Shown: in pieces, positions 1 through 11,374 of the stretch
How positions within the stretch are numbered: the first letter of the stretch is position 1
Layout: each line of letters starts with the position of its first letter
From: Cucumis sativus
Taxonomy: Eukaryota; Streptophyta; Magnoliopsida; Cucurbitales; Cucurbitaceae
Length of the DNA: 64,000 bases
Direction of reading: 5' to 3'
Assembly (NCBI RefSeq): GCF_000004075.3
Contig: NC_026658.2
Location: forward strand, 20,448,075 to 20,512,074
Notes under the pieces: generated by a model
What the model was told of the DNA's origin: nothing
What the model saw: the letters and a program-made list of their open reading frames with translations, nothing else
Databases searched by the model: none
Program-made: the position numbers and the translations under genes

Positions 1-1080
1 ATCAGTGGCTATCAATATCTGTTATTGATAGAATCTCAAAATTTGGTTATATGTTGTAAATATTTTGTCAAATTTACTTTTTTTTTTTTTTTACAATTTT
101 CCTAATTCTTATATATATTAATGTTATTATTATTTATAATTGATAGGTTTATTAATAGCCTTCCAAAGTACAATCTAACGTGGTTTAATTTCTATATGAC
201 TCTAATAAATATTATTTTTGAAAAGTCAATAACCCGTTCTTTTCATCTCCTTTTCCATTTTTCTCACTCACTTTTTCGTTATATTATTTAATTTTCAATA
301 TCAAAGCATGAAAGCATTAAAATTCATGAGAATCTATTCTCTTTTAATTTATCGAGAATATATTTGGAGTATAGGTTAGGGATAAAATCTGTAGAAATTA
401 AAAAGAAGTTACTACTGAGTATGAACCCATCCATATCAAAGAGTTTATTGATTTGAAGTTTATAATATTTTTTAAACTCATGTCATGGAGATTGAAAGAG
501 TTTATTGATTTGAAGTTTATATTCTTTTTGAAACTCATGTCATGGAGATAAGGGATAAGGGTGCTCAATTTTAAAAGATATACGTAGTCATATAAGTTGA
601 TATCTTTTTTTATATTATCAATGGAATTGACATATTTGTTAGTAGAGGAATTTTCAAGAATAGGAAATGTTACAAAATATTTATAACCTATAGCAAATTC
701 TATCACTGATAGCACTATAGAAGACTATCATTGGTAGAATCCAAAATATTTTAATTTATTTTGCTATTTTTAAAAATGCTCATTGTTAGTATATGGGTAG
801 AACGTTCATTTGTTGTATGTAGATTGCAAATCTCAGAACATGTGTGTTTGATCATAAGGGGTATGTGATATATATATTGGTTGTGTATTATGTTGAATTG
901 TTTAGATATGAGTTTGATCATTCGTTTCATATTATAGTTTATATATTGAGGTTTGAGCATTCTTTTTTAAATTCTCCATATGGGGTTGATAGTCTCTAAC
1001 TTGGAAACTGTTCATGAACTTTGTTAACATGAGACGATTATGAGGGTTTGACACTATATATGTTCGAGATATATAAACAT
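1..1080 (-). repeat. Lectin-array intergenic flank (inverted copy)
   Basis: No gene seen. Read on the minus strand, this matches the flank that precedes lectin copy 2 (about 23.66-24.77 kb) and copy 3 (about 34.77-35.85 kb). Positions 1-575 are almost letter-for-letter the reverse complement of 40.96-41.47 kb, the flank upstream of lectin copy 4. It contains a MITE-like stretch near 620-780 with the dispersed motif 'ctatcactgatag'. Since this flank normally precedes a lectin gene, a further minus-strand lectin copy probably lies beyond base 1. Confidence 0.75.
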
Positions 1081-1819
1081 TGTTATCTTACATTCCCACA
1101 CTTTATTTATGTCATTTACTTTACCTATCAACCACTCCCCCATTATATACTTTGTTCCTTAGAAAAATTTACCTTGGAGTATTGTTAAACACGAAGCTTC
1201 TTGTGTGGTTAAATTAGACCTCTCTACTCTTACGATCAAGAAGTGGTGGTTTACATCAACATATTACATATTGTACTTGATTAACGGGAACCCTAAAATA
1301 GTTCTTGTCACTATTTAATTAAAAATTAGTAGGTGGTAAAACTAATCCATCACAACATAAAAGCGACTCTTGCAACATCATTTACAAAGTGTTAATTTTG
1401 TCTTCTCATATTACTCTTTGTTTATTCATTTCATTTAATTAACAAATTAATAAGATCAAAATTATGATTGTGTTCACTTGTTTTCATTTTATCTTATTAA
1501 TTTCCAAAATGTTTGTTATATGATGTACGTACAAAATAATCAATAATCACAAAATGAATGCTTAAATTTAATTAGAATAAACTCAGAGTACATACTTGAT
1601 TGAAAAACATACTAAAGTGTTTAAAGTGACCTTATTGCTACCATGCAAAAGGTCATATTATTTATTTATTTATGTTGTGTTACATTATATTCAACATTTA
1701 CTTGCATAACTGAAATATAACATTTAAACTTAAAAGTTTTTGTAATAGAGCAAAAGTTCTTATTATTTAGGGTTTTATTATATTAATTTATATTCATTCT
1801 TGAACATATCATTTCAAAC
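1081..1819 (-). repeat. 3' flank of lectin copy 1 (shared by all copies)
   Basis: No gene seen. This is the inverted counterpart of the sequence following lectin copies 2 (26134-26890), 3 (37204-37940) and 4 (42873-43430), with the same blocks in the same order. It includes the likely 3' untranslated region and polyadenylation region close to the stop codon, then AT-rich spacer. Short open frames here are not conserved as proteins between copies. Confidence 0.7.
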
Positions 1820-2476
1820 TCATTTTTGTGCTTGAATGGCAAGGGCTCTTATGTTCAAGCCTCTTTTCCAGTTCCCTTCATGGTTGTAGAAGCCGAATCG
1901 GATTGTTCCACTAGTCAGAGAACCACTTAGTATGAATTTACCTAATGAAATCTTGAACCACACATTTGGTTGTCTGCCTTCCAATACTATTTGAGACTGT
2001 TGCTCACTCCCAGGCAACTCGATTTCAAGGTATAGTGGAACATTCCATCCAGAGGCGTTGCTTGTCAACATTACTTCAACGCTTGCATTGTACCAAATAT
2101 CTTTTTTGAAATCAGATACATCCATGCTCCAACGACAATCGAGCCAAGATACTTGTAAAAGTCGGGCTTCTTCAATTGCGTAGCTGCAAGGTTTTAAATA
2201 CCATGGTGAGAGAGAACAATAATAAATAACATATAATTGGAACATAATCTATATTTAAAAAGTAGAATCTAATAACTAGTTTATATTATTATGAATGAAA
2301 ACAAAAGAAATAGATGAAAATGCATGAGATATGAATAAAATGAACAAATAAAATTTGAGTTGAAGATTAGACCTGCAAAAATCCACGGTGGCCCAACTCC
2401 AGTATCGAGTGTCATCACCCCACGTTATTGTTGAAGCTCTTGGAAATGCCAAATAATGTGTGCTTTGGCCTGCCAT
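1820..2476 (-). CDS. Lec17-like: PP2-type phloem lectin, copy 1 (variant C-terminus)
   Basis: Predicted cytosolic chito-oligosaccharide-binding lectin of phloem companion cells and sieve elements (PP2 family; role from family knowledge). Exon 1 is 2476-2373 and exon 2 is 2183-1820, with donor GTCTAA, acceptor TTGCAG and phase 2. The spliced product is 155 residues. It keeps the family core: [34 protein letters not shown] and [15 protein letters not shown]. Against copy 4 it has A57V, Q62K, H86Y, an altered 94-98 segment that lacks the Asp of 'PDGS' (one residue deleted), A104E, P115S and I116L. The usual TAA stop has become CAA, so translation adds Gln-Lys before TGA. There is no signal peptide, although two N-x-S sequons (NAS) are present. 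The start is chosen because [11 protein letters not shown] is shared by the other copies and lies 105 nt from a conserved TATA box. It is the most altered of the Lec17-like group and may be functional or decaying. Confidence 0.85.
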
Positions 2477-2573
2477 TAAAATGATATTTGAGAGATATAG
2501 AAATAAGGATGAGAATGAGAAAATGTTGTATAAAGGTCCTCGTTTGGTTACAAGTATGGAGATTATCTTTGTT

Positions 2574-2581
2574 CTTTTATA
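2574..2581 (-). promoter_or_regulatory. TATA box of lectin copy 1
   Basis: TATAAAAG on the minus strand, 105 nt before the ATG. The whole block from 'ggaaaggtctaaaat' to the start codon is shared with the other five copies. It includes a CCAAT-like 'accaatcaagg', here changed to 'accaaacgagg'. Confidence 0.7.
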
Positions 2582-3420
2582 TCCATCTATGATGGTATTT
2601 TAGACCTTTCCAAATGCAACCACTTTCTCCTATCCCTTATCCTTTCTCTCTTTTGTTTATTCCATTTTTTTCAACATCTTTCATTTTTATATATTCATTT
2701 TCATTTAACTGTTTTAAATTATTTTTCAATATAAATTACTTCACTTTTGTATTTTCTTCCTCATAATTGATTATTGAACTCAAATTGTTCTTCCCTTCCA
2801 TGTAATTACTTAAATTATACATATATGTATATAATATTATTTTTTAAAATACCCTTTTTATACAACTATTAATTCTTAACTAATGTAATGATGTAAAATC
2901 TATACATTTAGATGTACGATAGAACATCCTTTTGTTTCTATTTGTTTCTATATGACTCTAATAAATATTATTTTCGAAAAGTTAATAACCTGTTCTTTCC
3001 ATTGGTCTCTTTTTCCATCTGTCTTACTCCCTCTCCCTTTATATTATTTAATTTTCAAAATCAAAACACGAAAGCATTAAACATTCGTGAGAATCTATTC
3101 TCTTTTAATTTATTAAAAATATATTTGAAGTATAGGTTAGAGATAAAATCAGTGAAAATTAGAACGAAGTTACTATTGAGTATCAACCATCCATATCCAT
3201 AGATTATCAAAGACTTTATTGATTTGAAGTTTATTTTCCTTTTGAAACTCATGTCACGGAGATAAGGGTGCTTGATAGCTTAAATTATTCATATATATGT
3301 ATTGTCTGTTTATTTCGTTAATAAATCATTATCTTCTTCAATTAATTTATATCATTGTTGGACCATAGACAACAAGCACAATTGTAGATAATTTGTAATA
3401 ATAGGATTTTCATTTTTGCG
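2582..3420 (-). repeat. Upstream flank of lectin copy 1
   Basis: No gene seen. Inverted counterpart of the sequence upstream of the other lectins and of the gene-less flanks at 32.7-33.3 kb and 58.0-58.55 kb. Positions near 3300-3400 match the target region of copia B without any insertion, so this is one of several empty sites for that element. Confidence 0.7.
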
Positions 3421-4530
3421 AAAAAAAAGGCACATATGAACTTTATTATTGAAAAACACAATGAATCAATACAAGAAATTTTGTTTTGTGTGGCACACGA
3501 AAAACGTCACTAAAACCCAAAAACACATCACTAAAAGTATTGGCGACGCAAAGTCGTTCACAAAGTCATTTGGTGACATTGTTACCAATAATTTTTATTG
3601 GTGCAATTTAAAATTGTGTCGTTAATAGTAATCTTTTGTGACACATATTTTTTGTGTTGCTATAGACAAACTTTTACTAACAAAAATAACCTACACCACT
3701 AAAACTGTCATCATAATGAATGTATTGCAGCGATACCAATATTAATGAAGTAATTTTCATATGTGATAAGATGAAGTTACATTTGACAAGAAAAAATTGT
3801 CAACTTATAAAATCCTTGTTCCAAAGTTAAATATCTAGTATTTTAACATTGACACTTTAAGTAAGTCTACCAGATTTCATATTTCTAACATATTTGGTAA
3901 ATCACTGATTGACGATTTTACCAGATAACAAATATTACTCCTATTCTTGACACGAGCTTACTTGACATATTTAAAATTGTCAAACAAATTGATAGTTAAT
4001 TTTAAAAAATGTCAAATAGTATTGTTTTTGTTCTAGTGTCGAATAGGCTTCAAGAAGAATATAAACTTTTGATAATTGATGGATGTTTCATATTCAGTAT
4101 TAATTTCTTTTTAGTTTCTGCATATTTTATTCATAACCTTACTCCAAATATATTTTGAATAAAATAAAACAGAATACACTTCCATGAAAATTTATATCGG
4201 GATGGTTGGTAGATTTTGATAATGTTAGCATACTCAAAGTTTATGTTTATAGATGCTGACATGTGAAGGTAGTTCATAATTGTAATGTGAAGAATATATA
4301 TGATATATTTGGTTAGTTTTAGGGTTTAGGGTTTTAAATTATCATTTATATTTGTGGTTGACTATTGAAATTATATTCTTTTTGAAAATATTCATATGGA
4401 GTTGTATAGATTGTTCTCGTTAACTTACAAAAATCTTCCATGGAATTGTAAAGTTTTGTATTCACTAATCTTACAATGTTGATGAAATGCATGTAAATTT
4501 TGAAATTGCTCATGTGGTAGAATTATATGT
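3421..4530 (-). repeat. Array flank with CACTA-like terminal fragment
   Basis: No gene seen. Read on the minus strand, a CACTA-like terminus (CACTAGAACAAAAAC) begins at 4038 and is followed by AT-rich sequence with repeated TTGACA/TTGTCAA motifs down to about 3730. The same fragment sits at the same relative place at 17627 and 32242. About 290 nt (3441-3731) are private to this copy and contain further 'cactaaaa' and 'gtgacg' motifs, so probably another small insertion. 4039-4530 matches the inverse of 9.9-10.7 kb. Confidence 0.55.
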
Positions 4531-5499
4531 TCACACCACTATTTCCATGTAATAAATGCTTATACGTCGACAATTTTTTAGCATCGTTAGTCATATATTT
4601 ACTTATTTTGACATTTTTCCGCTGTAAAAAAAAAATCATGATTAAACATTATCCAAATGTGTTCATAAAGACCTTTGTATTTGTAATAAACGATTTAAAT
4701 TACATTGTCGGCAAAGATTTTACACTAATCTAACAATTAGATTAACTATAATACATGTACGGATGACCTAATCTAATCAAACTAATGCATAAGTGGACTT
4801 GATCAATCACATGGTCCACGGATTCTTCAAATACCTGCAAATTTGTCGAAAATGAACCTTAATCAAGACTAATAAAGTATATGTCAAACATATTTCATCT
4901 TCTTAATAAGCACACGAATGAAGTTTTCAAATTGTACTCGATTTTTTATTCTAATGGGAAAATGACCAAAATTAAAGCAAAAGCAAAATAGTGACAAACA
5001 AAAAAACAAGCGATGTGGAATTAATAAGCAGTAAGAACTCACCACATTTCAACCTAATTAAATGACAAGATAACCTCATGGACACAAACCTGGGAACACC
5101 ACTAATGTTGATCCGCTATGCTCCAAACTTAAAACCGGATTGTGGGAATCGATATTTGAAGAAATTGAGAAAGAGAGATGGAAACTGGACCTGGTGTTTA
5201 GATTTGAAATTTGAGAGAGAATTTCTTTTGTATAATTTTGTTATTAAAAAATACAAATTTTCGTAAAATTTTTCAAATAGCCTTTAAATAACCTAATTAC
5301 ATGTAAAATTGACTATAATTAGTAAATCAAATCTCAACATACCTAACATTAGCGGAACTTAATGGACTTTGTTTCCTTTTTCTCTTTAGCCAAGGCCTTT
5401 AACTCCTTATGCTTTAACTTTAATCTTTAAAAGTCATGTTTTTACCTTCTCTTTCTTCTCTCTAGCTTTCTTTGCCACCCTATCAAACTTTGTTTATGT
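4531..5499. repeat. LTR-retrotransposon-derived AT-rich sequence
   Basis: No credible gene. Part of it (about 4990-5340) resembles dispersed sequence at 28.1-28.5 kb and 46.85-47.2 kb, sharing a block with 'ctatgctccaaactt' or 'ctattctccagactt' and then a GAGA-rich stretch. This is probably the edge of a decayed LTR family repeated through the window. Confidence 0.45.
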
Positions 5500-6000
5500 A
5501 AATAGCGAGTAGGTGCCTATCTCTCTTACATCTTCTTCTCGTGCCTCATTGCAGATTTCCTCTTCTATTCTTCTCTCTTCTTCTTCTTCCTTTCTTTTTC
5601 CTTCTCTAATCTCTCTCTTTCCACTTTCTTCTCATTTTCCTTCTTTCATCTTTTCTTCTTTTTCCTTCTCTTTTTCTCTTTGTTTTTTTTTTCTTTTTGT
5701 TCTTTCTCTGCCTTTTCTTTTTCTATCTTTTCCTTCTCTACCTTTGCTCACTCCTCATTTTCTTTCATTTATTCTTCCCTCTTCAATGTCTTTCCAGATA
5801 CTACTATGAGCAAATCACCAAGCTCATCCTTAGGCAATTGAATCTCAACTCCATTGATTACCACTATCTTCACTGACCCTTCTTCTTTTCTTTGTTCCGA
5901 CCCAGGATCGCTGGATTGCATCTTCACTTGACTGACTTGATTTGACAGTGGTTGCTTGGTACTTCTTGAAAGCTTCAGTTAAGGCTTGTTTCCCAGACAT
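5500..6000 (-). pseudogene. Broken retroelement-like ORF with Lys/Glu-rich tract
   Basis: On the minus strand an ATG at 6000 opens MSGKQALTEAFKKYQ. After one frame shift near 5930 a coding-like stretch continues (VKIVVINGVEIQLPKDEL, then a VSGKTLKREE stretch ending in a stop). Beyond it is a long purine-rich region that reads as repeats of Glu-Lys (EKEKIEKEKAEKE), typical of a charged coiled coil, again with stops. The plus strand of the same stretch is a pyrimidine tract that gives a meaningless Ser/Phe-rich frame. I do not recognise a named domain. The setting among decayed LTR sequence suggests a retroelement accessory or gag-like protein. It is not translatable as it stands. Confidence 0.5.
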
Positions 6001-6720
6001 AATGAATATAGAGTAAAGGAAAATGAAACAAAATGTAAAGGGTAGGGGAAAGAGAACTTTACTGGATTTGTTGGAGAAGATGATAAAAAATATTGGAAAG
6101 CTTAAACAATTTCGGTACTCGTACGACTAAAAGATTAAGATTAGGGTTTAAAGAGTGTTTATAAAGGCAAGGTTAATTATCATGGTTAGGGTTTGGTCAC
6201 CACGTGGACTGCATCATGCATTTTTAAAAAATCTTACCATTTTGAAAAACAAAAGACCTTTCACATTTGTAAAAAACCTCTTTACAAGCAAACTACATGC
6301 AAAAGCTTTCCTATCTCACCACTTGACATTCCACTAACTATTAGTGGGGTAGGTATCTCACATGCATGAAGCCACTTGCAAATCACATGCAACACTTGCA
6401 TTTGATGAGCTTTCAAAATCTCAACAAATTAGTCTAAGGACAATATGGTAATTTGACATTTAAATTAAATTCAAACTTTTACTTTTTTAGGTCCAAAGTC
6501 AATATTATGACTTTTTACCATTTTATTCATCATGACTAATTTCGACCTCCTAAGTATGAATTCACGTTCATTTTTCTAAAAGTCAAATTATAGTTGAATA
6601 TAAACCCGATAAAAGTTTGACTTCTCAAAGTCAAAAGTCATGAAAACGAATTGAATCCATATTCATATTTGTAATACTTAAATCACATTTAAACATAAAA
6701 CTCTATCTTTAAATTATAAC
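6001..6720. repeat. Dispersed LTR-like sequence
   Basis: No gene seen. Contains the recurring 'gtcaaaagtcaacattttgac' type motifs that also appear at 28.55-28.76 kb and 47.27-47.5 kb, next to 'caagcaaactacatgcaaaag' which recurs near 47.11 kb. Probably one decayed LTR family. Confidence 0.45.
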
Positions 6721-8342
6721 TGAAATCTACATATACGTGTCAGTTTTGGTTGCCCCTGCCTTCGTTCACAATCCGACAGCTGCACGTCGTGGTATGCCGT
6801 GGTGCATCCTTCGTCCGTCGACCGTGAAATAGCTACTGCTGGTTCTCCATTCCAGTGTATCCGTGCCAACTCCAATTTTTCTTCGTTGTCGTTTCTGCTT
6901 GTTTTGGGTAGTTGTGGCAAGAATGAGAATTTTAGGTTTCATTGGTTTTTTTTGCATTGAAAGTAACGAGTTATGGGGTTGGTTAATTGGTTGGATAAAT
7001 ATTTCTTGTAGGTACTGTTTGAAGCTAGTAAATCTTTGAAATTCTCTATAGTTGGAGTGGATTCGTTCCTCCACTAACTAACTGGGTAAGTGCTAAATTC
7101 ACACATGGGTGATTTAGATACTTGAACCTACTTGGAAAGATGTTGATTTCTGTTTGTTCATGTCTAGGTTGTAATTGTTAAAGTTAGTTCAACCAAGGGG
7201 TTTGCATAAAACTTTGAGTTAAGGTAAGGGACTTTCTACTGGACTCACCTACAATTTTGAGTTATGTTGGACTGTATGGTTAAATTGGAATTTAGTGTAT
7301 ATTGTGTTTAACTGGGAAAGACAGATATATTTTTGTATGGAATGATGTGGATTTGGTATTGAGTGCATGTTGTGACTGACTGGATATGTATTTTTACACA
7401 TATGGATGTTGAATGACTGAAAGTTATAGATGTTTCTTGCATAAACGTAGGGTGGAACTGGTAGATTGTCGTTTGACTGAATATATGATATATGGTTATG
7501 ATTGTGTTTCTGTGAATTGAGGAAAGGTCGTGGTTGTGTCGTTGTAGACTAAAGTGGATGTTATGATTGTTTAGTTGTTCACTGATGTACTGACGTGCTT
7601 CTGATTGGCCTCGAGCTAAATTCGAATAAGATGACTGTTAGGAACCAAGTGAAGAGTTTATGAAATGAGAATATTTAACTGAACTGTGAATGACTGTTAA
7701 AAAGTTTAGAATGGACTGAGGGGAAAAATTGTTAGCTTTTATTGGGATGTGTGCCTTGTAGGTGTCCCGTGGGATCACCAATTATTCTGCATCCTTCGGA
7801 AGCATTAGACTGATATGTGTTTCTGCAGAACACTAGACTGAAATGTACGTCCCTCGGGGCGTTAGACTGAAATGTGCATCCTACAGGATCACAAGACTGC
7901 GACTGTACATGGTGTCCCAATAGAATGTTAACAATTTATTTTTTCCTGACGGGACCAGTAGATGGTCTCTTACTGGGTATTTTTATACTCATCCTCCTTA
8001 TGTTTAATTTTTCAGGCAAAGGTAATAAAGGCGGCAAACCGGCGAGGGGCAGGAAGGAAGCGTGACCGCCACAGGGGACACTTTAAAATTTTGCTTCCGC
8101 TTAATGATTTATAGTTTTATTTGTATTCGAACGTGAGACCGTTTAGAAAATTTTGAGGTTTTAAAGTATTCAAAGATTTGAAACTTTTTAGTTTTAAATT
8201 TTCATGTGAATTTTAGTAATTTAAAACTAGGGCCCAAACAAACAAAATAAATTTTGTTCTTTTGAGGTTTTAAATTTTAATTAACCAAGGTCTTTTGTCA
8301 AAAGTTAATGACCTCGACTTAGGTAAAAAGTTGGGTCGTTAC
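6721..8342 (-). mobile_element. Decayed gypsy-like LTR sequence (TGTAACGACCC type)
   Basis: Read on the minus strand, the segment starts at 8342 with TGTAACGACCCAAC. It includes a block around 'gagtataaaaatacccag' that is homologous to the LTR-like sequences at 58999-59650 (plus) and 60020-60532 (minus). The TG start and dispersed distribution suggest an LTR of a Ty3/gypsy-type element. The other end and any target duplication were not located. Short frames across it carry no recognisable domain. Confidence 0.5.
7800..7915. repeat. Degenerate 29-bp tandem repeat
   Basis: Four imperfect units marked by 'agactg' at 7807, 7835, 7864 and 7894, a spacing of 28-30 bp. Each unit also contains a 'gtgcatcctacagga'-like core. 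The array lies inside the LTR-like block. Confidence 0.6.
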
Positions 8343-9884
8343 AATTCTTGTCTTCTAGTTAATCTTCCTCACGTGTTGATATGGATCTCGCCTAGAAATT
8401 GTATTTGCTTGACAAGGTCTTCTCGAGTAGCCTTTGTGAGAGTTCCTCTACGATTCACTAGTTTTTTTTTCTATTCCTAATCCTGCGTTAAAATATTGAA
8501 AATAAGGTGAAATATGCATAGAGACTTATGTAGAGTGTGTTTCTAAGTATTTATGAATTTACAAGACCCCAAAATTTAGAATAATGCTTGTCCTCAAACA
8601 TCACTTTGTATTATGCTTGTCCCCAAGCACAATTCCTCCTCAAAGACTCACCTTTCTCCTTGCATTCTAAACTTCTCAAAATTCGAGTTAGTTGTATTTA
8701 TTAGTTAAAGTATACTCTAATTGCATACTTCTCACTATAAAAACATTCATAATGTTCATAACGCGGCAAGCTTAATACTCAAAATATCGTTGTTCAATCC
8801 CCACAAACATTTTATTTTCAAATTTTAGAAATGGCTAAAGTTCTAAAAAGTGTTTTGAATCCTTTTATTTTGCAAATAATGCTTTTTATTTATTTATTTA
8901 CTTGTCATTTGGCGTTGAGTGAGAAATCATAGGAACTTTATGAGTCTGTTCCTCTTCTCAACTATAACTCTTATCGGCTCTTATTACTCAACTCTCTAAC
9001 TTTACGTTGAAGTTTTGCTTCTTATTTTTGGCGAGAGGAGGAAACATTGAATTTTTATTTTAATTGAATGAAAGAATTAAAGAAATTTTTAAACTTTTTG
9101 GCTTTGCTTTAACTTTTGATAAATTGCCTTATTTTTAAACGCCTTAACATAATTTTCAAAAAGTTTCAAAAGCTTTAGCTCGGATGTTTCACACTCCTAA
9201 ATTTAGAGTGTAGCAAAAAATGAATGGTAGAAAAATCTTATAAAAGAGGTTTCAGGGAAAGCTTGCTCACTAATAAACTTTAGAAAGGTTTTGTAAGTAA
9301 GTTTCCTTAACAAGTTAAACACTTATATAACAAATGAAACTTTATTTCACATCGTTTATTTCACTGAAGTTATCATTGAAACACAAAGAAAAATTAAAGT
9401 TCTTAAACGAGGGGAGTCAAGATTGCAACAAGAAAGATTAAATAGCCATCAAATCATGATTAGACATTTTGGCACCTATCTACGTCTCGCATTGAAATTT
9501 AGAATGCCCAATCTTTGTGTTGGATGCATACTTCTTTAACGCGTCACCTCACTACAATGTCCATTTCAAAATGCTTGTTCCTTCTCAAACTGTTTTTTCT
9601 TCATACTTAGTCAAAATAACCCTTCTATTCAGATACGAGTCCTACCATCTTTATTTAACTTTTTATGATGTTTTATACTTGACACAGCCAGACATGTCAA
9701 GAATGTAGGTGTTGATGACATTAAAAAACTGTCAAGTCTTTTTGGGATACATTACTTTAATTATAATTTGGTTAGTTTCCTACAATTTTTTTTGTTGTAT
9801 TCTTCTTGTATTGTTCCTATATTGTCCTTTTATAGTGGTCGAACAATCCCATAACTATGAATATAGATATGCATAAAATATAAT
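8343..9884. repeat. LTR-derived sequence, no gene
   Basis: The first 150 nt resemble 58.86-58.99 kb (the 'tcttctagt...cttcctc' block bordering the TGTAA LTR). From about 8563 the sequence resembles 50.13-50.3 kb (shared 'atttagaataatgcttgtcc' and 'aagcacaattcctcct'). The remainder, about 8.7-9.88 kb, is AT-rich with no supported gene. Confidence 0.45.
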
Positions 9885-10298
9885 TCTAAAACTTTATAAC
9901 CTATTCTCTGCGACCATATCAATACATAATTCCACCACATGAACAGTTGCAAAATTTTACAATTTGTTAATATTGTCAAATACAAAACTTTACAACTCCA
10001 CGAAAGATTTTGATAAGTTAATGAGAACAATTTGTACAACCCCATATATATATTTCCAAAAATAATATAATTTCATTAGTCAACCACGAATATAAATGAT
10101 TTAAAAGATTCACATCTATATTACTTCGATCAAAACTACCCATCCACTCTATATTAATACAATATGTAATATTCGCCCCATGAAAATTATCAAAACTACC
10201 TTTGCATGTTAGCATCTATGAACAAAAATCTTCAGCATGCTAGCATTGTCAAAATCTACCAACCATCCTGATATAAACTTCCATAAGAATCTATTCTA

Positions 10299-10598
10299 TT
10301 TTATTTTAGAGATAGTTGTAAATTTAGCAATTAAATTCAAATTAAATAAGTATATAACACAATTTAAAAAATTTGCAAATATAGCAAAATTTGTCAAATT
10401 CTATCAATGATATAAGTCTATCACTAATAGACCATGTTGCAAATATTGGTCTATCACTGATATACCTTATGAAATCTATCAGTGATATAAGTCTATCAAT
10501 GATAGTTTTGCTATATTTGCAATTTTTTTTAAAAATGTTGCTATATCCTTAATTATTATTGCTAAAATAGTCATCAATTGCAATTTCCTTTTATTTTA
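10299..10598. mobile_element. Mutator-type MITE with 10-bp target duplication
   Basis: The 280-bp body (10309-10588) is flanked by perfect 10-bp direct repeats TTTTATTTTA at 10299-10308 and 10589-10598. The ends form imperfect inverted repeats sharing TTTAGCAAT and GCAAATATAGCAAAA blocks. The interior has alternating 'tctatca' and 'tgatag' palindromic motifs. The paralogous flank at 32.08 kb has one uninterrupted target (attttattttattc) at this spot, confirming an insertion. No coding capacity. The 9-11 bp duplication class points to a Mutator-like family. Confidence 0.8.
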
Positions 10599-10716
10599 TC
10601 TAGAATATATTTGGAGTAAGGTTATCAATGAAATATGTGGAAACTAAAAATAAATTAATATTGAATATGAACCATCTATAGATTATCAAAACTCTATTCG
10701 TTTGAAGTTTATATTC

Positions 10717-10721
10717 TTCTT
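10717..10721. repeat. Target-site duplication of copia A, left
   Basis: ttctt, identical to 17609-17613 on the other side of the element. Confidence 0.8.
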
Positions 10722-11280
10722 TATTGGGTTTCTTTTAATTTGATTTCAACCCAAATTCAAGTGCAAGATAGCTTTCAATGAAGAACTAGGAGGAGATGAA
10801 GTCACGATTCTTCTTCTTGGTTGTCGTACACGTAGATCAGGTAAGATCTCTCCTTTCTTTTAATTCATGCACTTTACCAAAATGAAAGAAAAAAAAAAAC
10901 CTCTCTTCTTCCTCTTTGTTCTCTGAAAATCCTAAAACTTTGTTTATGGTGGTTTGTTTTTTAATGGAGTATAACACACAAGCGATAGTTGAAGATGGAG
11001 GAAAAGAAGAAGAAGACGGCAACATTTACGTGGTTCGGCCAAAGAATATCTACATCCACGGAAAGGATCACTTTCCTTTATTTTTAAAGATGAGTACACT
11101 ATTTGCTTATTTCTTTTATTTTTCTATATCTACTATAAAGAAAGTGTAAGTAAAGCTTAGACTTTTTTCTTTTTCTTTTTTTGTTAAGACACACCTTTAT
11201 ATTTAATTTATAGGTGTTTAGAGAGAGAAGAAAATAACTAAAAACTAAAAAATTAATATTGTTGGAATTCAATTTCTACG
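10722..11280 (-). repeat. 3' LTR of copia A
   Basis: About 559 bp, alignable along its length with 17061-17608. On the plus strand the terminal TG has become TA and the terminal CA has become CG, so both canonical ends are mutated here while the other LTR keeps TG...CA. The inter-LTR divergence is considerable by eye, so this is an old insertion. Confidence 0.85.
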
Positions 11281-11374
11281 AATCTCCACTTTGAATCCAA
11301 CCTTTAATAGTTTTTGTGATCCTTCCAATCTCCTGACTTTATCATCCATTTTCAGGTAAGTCGAAACCTACCAC

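Larger units (their letters stand above)
9885..10721 (+). repeat. Gene-less lectin-array flank, left part
   Basis: Plus-strand copy of the flank that appears inverted at 4.04-4.53 kb and, in part, at 32.03-32.24 kb. Its continuation is at 17614-18030, because copia element A has been inserted between the two halves. It also contains a MITE (10309-10588). Confidence 0.65.

Noticed and set aside
5513..5809. 98-codon Ser/Phe/Leu-rich plus-strand frame
   Set aside because: Low-complexity pyrimidine tract; the minus strand gives a better coding-like reading (K/E-rich).
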